From the NCBI GenBank assembly GCA_013202635.1, contig JABMRO010000830.1:1-7970 (forward strand): a DNA stretch of 7,970 bases, in the 5' to 3' direction. Shown in pieces: positions 1-5,694 of the stretch. Both the position numbers and the translations under genes were made by a program. Within the stretch, counting starts at the first letter, position 1, and each line of letters starts with the position of its first letter. The DNA comes from Planctomycetota bacterium. Its GTDB lineage: Bacteria; Planctomycetota; Phycisphaerae; Sedimentisphaerales; Anaerobacaceae. The notes beneath the pieces were generated by a model. That model was not told the DNA's origin. It was given only the letters and a program-made list of their open reading frames with translations, and ran no database searches.

Positions 1-3
1 ATC

Positions 4-1749
4 ATGTCAAACAATAATGTAAAAAACGGTCGTCTCGGCCTCAAGTCTCCCAAAGTTATTGGGGCGATTGTAATTGTTGCCCTAATCTGCATAATCGTGT
101 TATGGCTCAAAGTAGTCAGGGGCAGTGAGCAGGCCGGCAGTGATCTTGTGACTTTTGTCGCTAAACGAGGACATCTTACCATCAGTGTGCTGGAGTCCGG
201 CACAATAAAGCCGAGGGAACGTATCATCATCAAAAACGAGCTTGAAGGAAGAACGTCCATCATTAGCCTCATTTCTGAAGGTGCAAAAGTCAAGGAAGGT
301 GACTTACTGGTTGAGTTGGATGCAAGTACGCTTGAAGACGCCTTGATAGACCAGGAAATCAGTGTGCAGAATGCTGAAGCCGCCTTTATAGATGCGAACG
401 AGAGTTTGGCGGTTGCGGAGAACCAGGCACAAAGCGATATTGATGTCGCAAAGCTGACATTAACATTCGCCGAACAGGATTTGCAACAATACAAGGATGG
501 TCAGTATCCTAAGGATCTGAAAACTGCAAACAACGAAATAACGTTGAGAAAAGAGGAGCTTACGCGTGCACGAGAGACCCTTGAGTGGTCGCAAAAGTTA
601 TTCGAGGAAAAGTACCTCTCCAACACCGACTTACAAGCTGACAAGCTGGCAGTGACCCGTAGCACAAACAACCTGGAGCTGGCAAATGAAGAGCTTCGCT
701 TACTGGGGGAGTACACCCGCCAGCGAAATATTGATCAGTTTGAAAGCGATTTCCAACAGGCGAAGATGGCTCTGGAAAGGACGCAGCGCAAGGCCAGAGC
801 TGATGTTGTACAGGCAAAGGCCGCCCTTAAGGCCAAAAAACTTGAAAAAACACGTCAGATAACCAAATTGGAAAAGATCAATGACCAGATCGGTAAGGCT
901 AAAGTATTGTCTCCGGCTGAAGGGACGGTAATCTATGCAACGAGCGCTCAAAGAGGACGCAGGCGCGATAGTCAGGAGCCGTTAGACGAAGGTGTCGAAG
1001 TCCACGAGCGGCAGGAGCTGATATATCTTCCAACAGCAACTTCGACGATGGCTGAGGTGGATATTCATGAGGCGAGTCTTGAGAAGGTTCGTTTGGGTCT
1101 TCCTGCTATCATAACAGTTGATGCTCTACCGGGTAAGACTTTTTTCGGCAGTGTCGGCCGCATCGCCCCCTTGCCAGATCCACAGAGTATGTGGATGAAT
1201 CCTGACCTGAAGGTCTATAATTCTGAGGTTTACCTGGAAGGTGACACCCCCGATCTCCGCACTGGAATGAGCTGCAAAGTAGAGATAATCGTACAGCAGT
1301 ATGAGGAGGCTGTGTACATTCCTATTCAGGCGGTTATACGTATTGCAGGGCAGCCGGCCGTATATGTTGTAAAAGATGGAACTATCGAGGAACGTGAGGT
1401 AAAAATCGGCCTTGATAATAACCGGATGATTCGAATTATAGATGGAATCCAGGAGGGCGAAGTTGTGCTTCTGACGCCTCCATTAAAATCCGCATCTATC
1501 GATGAAGCATCGGGGATGATTAATAGCGGGAGGGCTGAGTCGAGTGGTGAGCTGGATGCTCTGAAGCAACGGATAAACGAACAACTCAACGGTACAAATG
1601 GAACACAGACAGGAATATCTGATACACCTTTGGATATGGAAGAGCGGCGGAAGATGCAGCAGCAATTACTCGGTGCCGGTAAGGAACAGGAAGAAAGCCA
1701 GAAACAGGGAAGAGACGTAAGACCGCAAGGAACAGAAAGGAATCGGTAG
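4..1749 (+). CDS. MacA/HlyD-type periplasmic adaptor of an ABC efflux system (adaptor 1)
   Basis: This is a membrane fusion protein expected to link the inner-membrane ABC transporter encoded by the next two genes to an outer-membrane channel. Residues 1-16 form a short basic cytoplasmic end and about 17-38 a single membrane anchor. Residues about 58-108 are the first half of the lipoyl (barrel-sandwich) domain, with ESGTIKP and ELEG. Residues about 112-297 are a long coiled-coil hairpin rich in Ala, Glu, Lys and Gln. Residues about 298-312 (KVLSPAEGTVIYA) are the second lipoyl half. A beta-barrel domain (about 348-432) and a membrane-proximal domain (about 434-495) follow. Residues 505-581 are an extra polar Gln/Glu/Arg tail that most adaptors lack. 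The ATG at position 4 places the anchor correctly, but the frame stays open to the window edge and no ribosome site is visible, so the start is provisional. The stop directly abuts the ATPase start. The family is clear; the substrate is unknown. Confidence 0.93.
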   Translation: MSNNNVKNGRLGLKSPKVIGAIVIVALICIIVLWLKVVRGSEQAGSDLVTFVAKRGHLTISVLESGTIKPRERIIIKNELEGRTSIISLISEGAKVKEGDLLVELDASTLEDALIDQEISVQNAEAAFIDANESLAVAENQAQSDIDVAKLTLTFAEQDLQQYKDGQYPKDLKTANNEITLRKEELTRARETLEWSQKLFEEKYLSNTDLQADKLAVTRSTNNLELANEELRLLGEYTRQRNIDQFESDFQQAKMALERTQRKARADVVQAKAALKAKKLEKTRQITKLEKINDQIGKAKVLSPAEGTVIYATSAQRGRRRDSQEPLDEGVEVHERQELIYLPTATSTMAEVDIHEASLEKVRLGLPAIITVDALPGKTFFGSVGRIAPLPDPQSMWMNPDLKVYNSEVYLEGDTPDLRTGMSCKVEIIVQQYEEAVYIPIQAVIRIAGQPAVYVVKDGTIEEREVKIGLDNNRMIRIIDGIQEGEVVLLTPPLKSASIDEASGMINSGRAESSGELDALKQRINEQLNGTNGTQTGISDTPLDMEERRKMQQQLLGAGKEQEESQKQGRDVRPQGTERNR

Positions 1750-2475
1750 ATGGCTGAACAAGTTCTTCCAAACAACCATCAGGAAATTGTTCAGCTCGAA
1801 GAAGCACGCAAGGTTTACCAGATGGGTATGCAGGAGGTCAATGCCCTGGCCGGTGTTACAATCTCTTTCAAAAAGGGCAGCTTTTGGGCGATTATGGGCC
1901 CCAGCGGGTCTGGAAAAAGTACTATGATGAACATTCTTGGGTGTCTGGATCGCTTAACCTCTGGTCACTATTATATCGAAGGCCAGGACGTCGGTCGGCT
2001 CGACGACGATTCACTTAGCGAGCTTCGGCTCAAACATCTTGGATTCATCTTCCAGAGCTTCAACCTGATTCCACAGTTGACCGTTCAGCGTAACATAGAG
2101 CTACCGCTCTATTACCTTGGATGGGATGCAGAACAAAGTGCTCGTCGAGCACGCGAGCTTGCCGATGAGGTTGGGCTCGGTGACCGGTTGAACCATCGAC
2201 CAACGGAACTCTCCGGTGGGCAAATGCAGCGGGTAGCTATCGCCAGATCACTTGCGAATGATCCACAAGTCATTTTTGCCGACGAACCGACTGGGAATTT
2301 GGATTCGATAACGGGCGAACAAATCATGGAAGTCCTGGCAAATTTGAACCGGCAGGGCAAAACTATCATTATGGTCACACATGAGCAACATATTGCGGCA
2401 TATGCTGATAACCGGCTGCATATGATTGACGGAGTAGTCGATAGAATTGAAGTGAGCTCGCATGAGACAAACTAA
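1750..2475 (+). CDS. ABC transporter ATPase, MacB/LolD type (module 1)
   Basis: This is the cytoplasmic nucleotide-binding subunit that powers the adjacent permease. All catalytic motifs are intact: an aromatic A-loop residue (Y23), Walker A GPSGSGKS (50-57), Q-loop Q102 (FIFQSFNL), signature LSGGQ (154-158) followed by QRVAIARSL, Walker B VIFADE (174-179) with catalytic E179, D-loop at N183-L184-D185, and switch histidine H211 (VTHE). The pattern ADEPTGNLD is typical of the MacB/LolD/FtsE group. At 241 aa it is a usual length for a stand-alone subunit of this group. The ATG follows the adaptor stop with no gap, and AAAGGA at 1737-1742, inside the adaptor's last codons, gives a ribosome site 7 nt upstream. 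The permease start overlaps its last 14 bp, so the two subunits are probably translationally coupled. No missing or odd catalytic residue is seen. Confidence 0.97.
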   Translation: MAEQVLPNNHQEIVQLEEARKVYQMGMQEVNALAGVTISFKKGSFWAIMGPSGSGKSTMMNILGCLDRLTSGHYYIEGQDVGRLDDDSLSELRLKHLGFIFQSFNLIPQLTVQRNIELPLYYLGWDAEQSARRARELADEVGLGDRLNHRPTELSGGQMQRVAIARSLANDPQVIFADEPTGNLDSITGEQIMEVLANLNRQGKTIIMVTHEQHIAAYADNRLHMIDGVVDRIEVSSHETN

Positions 2476-3730
2476 GTTCATAAGAAATATCTGCCTTGGA
2501 GTTGAGAATCTGCTGCTTCATAAGCTGCGTTCGTTCCTGACTATGCTGGGTGTCGTTTTCGGCGTGGGAAGTGTGGTGGCCATGTTATCTGTAGGAGAAG
2601 GTGCCAGCGCAGAAGCCCTTGAGCAAATCCGCAAGCTGGGGAGTAACAATATTATCATCTCATCGGTCAAGTCCGTGGAAGAGGAACAGGCCACTACCAC
2701 TCATTCGCACATGAGTATCTACGGGCTTTTGTATGAAGATCACACCAGAATAGCAGAGAGCTTCGGGGATATCCGACAGGTAGCACCGGTGAAGCTGATG
2801 CGAAAGGAGTCACGTCTGCGTGAAAGGGCGATGGAACTGCGGGTAGTTGGGACGACACCTGAATGGTTCGAGCTTGTTCCTCGTGAGGTTATTGCCGGGC
2901 GAGTGCTTTTGCTATCCGATGAGGAAAAGCAAGCCCCGGTGGCAGTTCTTACCGAATTTGGCGCCCGCAAAATTCTGGCAACCGAGCATACTATAGGCCA
3001 GACAATCCGCATCGGAGGCGACCAGTTTGAGGTCGTCGGCATCGTCAAAAGCGAAAGCGGACAGGCCGGAAATATTCAAATTCCTGACCAGCAGGTTGAT
3101 GTCTATATTTCTATTGAGGTGGCGCGGATATATTTCGGCGATGTATTTACGAGGCGTACTTCGGGTGGAGACGAACGGGAAAAGGTGGAACTGCACCAAA
3201 TCATTGTCCGAGTGGATGAATCGGGCAGCGTTGAGGGCACGGCGGTTGGTATAGAACAGATGTTGGGGCGTTTTCACAAGAAAAAGGATTATTTGGTTAG
3301 CGTTCCTCTGGCTTTACTCAAGCAGGCCGAAGCTACCAAACGAACTTTTAATATTGTCTTAGGCTCAATCGCGGGTATAAGCTTACTCGTAGGTGGAATC
3401 GGGATTATGAATATCATGCTGGCCTCAGTAACAGAACGCACTCGTGAAATTGGAATCAGGCGTGCCATCGGTGCCAAGCGGAAACAGATTATCTATCAGT
3501 TCCTTATTGAAACTGTAGTTCTTTCGACCATGGGGGGTATCATTGGTTTGGGCGTCGGTGTTATTATCCCGCTCTTAATTACATACTTTTCCGGAATGAT
3601 TACTGTTATAACCTTGAAAGGAATTTTACTGCCGCTTCTAATCAGCATGACTATCGGCATCCTATTCGGGCTGTATCCCGCCATGAACGCCGCCAAAGTA
3701 GATCCTATCGTAGCTTTAAGACATGAATAA
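2462..3730 (+). CDS. ABC transporter permease, MacB/FtsX type (module 1)
   Basis: This is the inner-membrane subunit of the efflux pump, likely a homodimer with the preceding ATPase. It has the MacB layout without the fused ATPase. The first membrane segment is about 24-44. A large periplasmic domain (about 46-294) follows. Three C-terminal membrane segments lie at about 296-320, 348-375 and 384-403. Between segments 2 and 3 lies the conserved ERTREIGIRRAIGAKR cytoplasmic stretch (325-340), which contacts the ATPase in this family. The C-terminus shows the classic YPAMNAAKVDPIVALRHE ending (405-422). In MacB-type proteins the periplasmic domain couples ATP hydrolysis to the adaptor and channel by mechanotransmission, rather than forming a membrane pore for the substrate. 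The ATG overlaps the ATPase end by 14 bp with only a weak upstream purine stretch (AGTGAG), consistent with coupling. The block IYFGDVFTRR (223-232) seems characteristic of planctomycete members. Confidence 0.95.
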   Translation: MRQTKFIRNICLGVENLLLHKLRSFLTMLGVVFGVGSVVAMLSVGEGASAEALEQIRKLGSNNIIISSVKSVEEEQATTTHSHMSIYGLLYEDHTRIAESFGDIRQVAPVKLMRKESRLRERAMELRVVGTTPEWFELVPREVIAGRVLLLSDEEKQAPVAVLTEFGARKILATEHTIGQTIRIGGDQFEVVGIVKSESGQAGNIQIPDQQVDVYISIEVARIYFGDVFTRRTSGGDEREKVELHQIIVRVDESGSVEGTAVGIEQMLGRFHKKKDYLVSVPLALLKQAEATKRTFNIVLGSIAGISLLVGGIGIMNIMLASVTERTREIGIRRAIGAKRKQIIYQFLIETVVLSTMGGIIGLGVGVIIPLLITYFSGMITVITLKGILLPLLISMTIGILFGLYPAMNAAKVDPIVALRHE

Positions 3731-4065
3731 TGTAATAGATGGGTCGCAAAGCGGTCGGTCTGCATGTATTTTTTACAAGCCTTGCAGATTCTTTTTTGCA
3801 ATATTTTTACACGTAAAAGCGTCTATTCTCTATGGTGACAGACTATCTATTTACATTTAAGGTATCGGATTTTGTTGATATAAGCGTATAAATTGATGTA
3901 ATTGTAGGTTTTACAGGAACTTGCAGGATGGAGCGTTGGTGCAATAACCCAAAAAGGAGCAATTGAGGAGCTGTTTTTTTGATATTATTTTCTAATATTA
4001 TACTGTATAATGGACATAATCGGAATAAATATATTCAAGAAGGAACTTTATTGGAGAAAAATAAT
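3731..4065 (+). other. Intergenic region between permease 1 and the channel gene
   Basis: This 335-bp stretch has no gene-sized ORF on the + strand. The later part is AT-rich. It contains a possible 12-codon ORF (3928-3966), two AGGAGC copies 11 nt apart (3955-3960 and 3966-3971), a T7 run (3974-3980), the palindrome TAATATTA (3993-4000), a TATAAT box (4006-4011) and alternative starts for the channel gene. No strong intrinsic terminator is seen after the permease. The best hairpin is only 5 bp (TTGCA/TGCAA, about 3783-3802) followed by TATTTTT. No tRNA, riboswitch or mobile-element end was recognised. The region probably separates two transcription units, but read-through from module 1 cannot be excluded. 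Confidence 0.6.
4006..4011 (+). promoter_or_regulatory. Candidate sigma-70 -10 box upstream of the channel gene
   Basis: There is a perfect TATAAT, 54 nt before the preferred ATG, in an AT-rich stretch and next to the palindrome TAATATTA. The nearest -35-like element, TTGATA at 3979-3984, is 21 nt away, which is longer than the usual 16-18 nt. The pairing is therefore weak. If active, transcription would start near 4018, giving a leader of about 48 nt and excluding the TTG at 3979 as a start. In AT-rich DNA such a box can arise by chance. Confidence 0.35.
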
Positions 4066-5694
4066 ATGTTTGGAAAATTTCAGCCTCTGACATTGTTATT
4101 TTGGTTGCTTGGTATTGTTGTTATCACTGGTTTTACGGGTGGATGTAGTCCTGAGCAGTATAAGGCCGATGCCGATAAAGAGGTTTATCAGATTATCGAC
4201 GATAAATGGCAGGACGAATTTGGCGTGAAAGCAAATTATATAATAAGTGACAGCAATGCTGTTACATCGCCAGAAGACATTCCTGTTGAAAAAGTAATAC
4301 CACCATCAGGGATTATCAGTCTTTCAGAGGCGGTCGCCATAGCTACTAAATATAACCGGACCTATAAAAGTCGAAAAGAGACGCTTTACCAGTCGGCACT
4401 TAGTTTAACGGGAACACGATATACTTACGCATTGAAGTGGTTTGGGACTATAGATGGCACTTACGAAGACAATAAGAGCGGTGGAGATGATGTAACAATA
4501 CAAACATCGACAGAAACAAGCAAAAGAGGATTGTTTCTCGATGGAGTGATATATAATGCCAGTATTGCGGTTGATTGGATACGATTACTTACCGGCGACC
4601 CGCGGACTACATTAGGTACGATTTTAAGCGGTGATGTGACCATACCTTTGCTGGGCAGCGGTGCCGGTAAAGTCCGCCAAGAGAACCTTACCCAGGCTGA
4701 GAGAAATGTATTGTATCAGATACGCACATTCAACCGTTACCGCAAACAGTTTATAGTTGATATTGTGGACCAATATTACAATATTTTAGAGAGAAGAGCC
4801 AACGTAATCAATTCGGAGAACAGTTATAACAGGCTGGTTGAATCAAAAAAGCGTCTGGCAATTGAGGTTGAAACCGGTTCAAAGGCCCCATCCGATGTCG
4901 ATGAGACAGACCAACAGGTGCTTAGTGAGGAAAGTAAATTGGTGGCGGCTCAACAGGGTTATGAAGGGGCGCTTGACCAATTCAAGGTAACGTTAACTTT
5001 ACCAACCGACGCAGAGATAGCATTGGATCCGAACGAATTAGTGGCATTAGAAGATATTGGTATAAGCGGTGTCGATTATACAACGGAAATGGCTATTGAA
5101 ACGGCGCGGCATTGGCGTCTGGATTTAGCTAACAGGGCCGATGAGGTTGAGGATGCGGAGCGGAGACTTGTTTTGGCTGCTGAGGGCCTTGGTGTGCAAC
5201 TGGATCTTACCGGCGGCACGGATGTAGGCTCCCCGGCACAAACCAAGTTTGACAGGTTGCAGTTTCAAAAGGGTACTTACAGTCTTGGTTTTGCAGCCGA
5301 TTTGCCTTTTAGCCGGGTAGCTGAACGCAATGCTTACCGAGAGGCACTGATAACTTTAGAGCAGCAGGTGCGGGAATATGAGAATGACCAGGACAGTATA
5401 GAATTGAATATGCGTGCGGCACTTCGGGATCTCAAGGCCAAAGCCGAACAGTACCGTATCAAACAAATGGCTTTAGTTTTAGCTCAAAGGCGAAAGAATA
5501 CTCAGGAGATGTTATTAAGTATTGGACAAGGTGAGACGCGACTTTTACTGGATGCTGAGGGTGCTATATTATCGGCTCAAAATAGTGTTACGAGTGCGTT
5601 AGTGGCCCACGCAGTTGCAAAATTGGGCTTTTATAGAGATGTTGGTATTTTACAGATTAAACCGGATGGAATGTGGGAGGCACAAGAACAATGA
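4066..5694 (+). CDS. TolC/OprM-type outer-membrane efflux channel, predicted lipoprotein
   Basis: This is the outer-membrane exit duct expected to dock with one or both adaptors. From the ATG at 4066 it is 542 aa. It starts with a signal peptide having a hydrophobic core at about 8-23 and a lipobox-like TGG-C that places the acylated cysteine at 27. The Thr at the -3 position is less common than Leu or Val. A polar segment without clear family match follows (28-82). Two outer-membrane-efflux-protein repeats come next, at about 83-335 and 338-530, each with long amphipathic helices. Examples are ISLSEAVAIATKYN (84-97), LTQAERNVLYQIR (208-220) and the last helix before LGFYRDVG (520-527). The start is uncertain: TTG at 4051 (AAGAAGGA 6 nt upstream) and TTG at 3979 (GAGGAG 8 nt upstream) are in frame. 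I chose 4066 because it gives a normal signal peptide and has GGAG at 4053-4056. The stop overlaps the next start as ATGA. Confidence 0.92.
   Translation: MFGKFQPLTLLFWLLGIVVITGFTGGCSPEQYKADADKEVYQIIDDKWQDEFGVKANYIISDSNAVTSPEDIPVEKVIPPSGIISLSEAVAIATKYNRTYKSRKETLYQSALSLTGTRYTYALKWFGTIDGTYEDNKSGGDDVTIQTSTETSKRGLFLDGVIYNASIAVDWIRLLTGDPRTTLGTILSGDVTIPLLGSGAGKVRQENLTQAERNVLYQIRTFNRYRKQFIVDIVDQYYNILERRANVINSENSYNRLVESKKRLAIEVETGSKAPSDVDETDQQVLSEESKLVAAQQGYEGALDQFKVTLTLPTDAEIALDPNELVALEDIGISGVDYTTEMAIETARHWRLDLANRADEVEDAERRLVLAAEGLGVQLDLTGGTDVGSPAQTKFDRLQFQKGTYSLGFAADLPFSRVAERNAYREALITLEQQVREYENDQDSIELNMRAALRDLKAKAEQYRIKQMALVLAQRRKNTQEMLLSIGQGETRLLLDAEGAILSAQNSVTSALVAHAVAKLGFYRDVGILQIKPDGMWEAQEQ

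Noticed and set aside
1326..1775. Reverse-strand ORF of 149 codons over the end of adaptor 1
   Set aside because: It is antisense to a well-supported adaptor gene; its Ser/Pro/Cys-rich product shows no recognisable domain and it lacks a convincing ribosome site.
3783..3814. Possible intrinsic terminator after the module 1 permease
   Set aside because: The stem is only 5 bp of mixed pairs (TTGCA/TGCAA) with a T-rich loop of about 10 nt, and the T run after it is interrupted. It is too weak to call.
3974..3980. T7 run as a terminator end
   Set aside because: The preceding sequence offers only a 3-bp AGC/GCT stem, so there is no credible hairpin.
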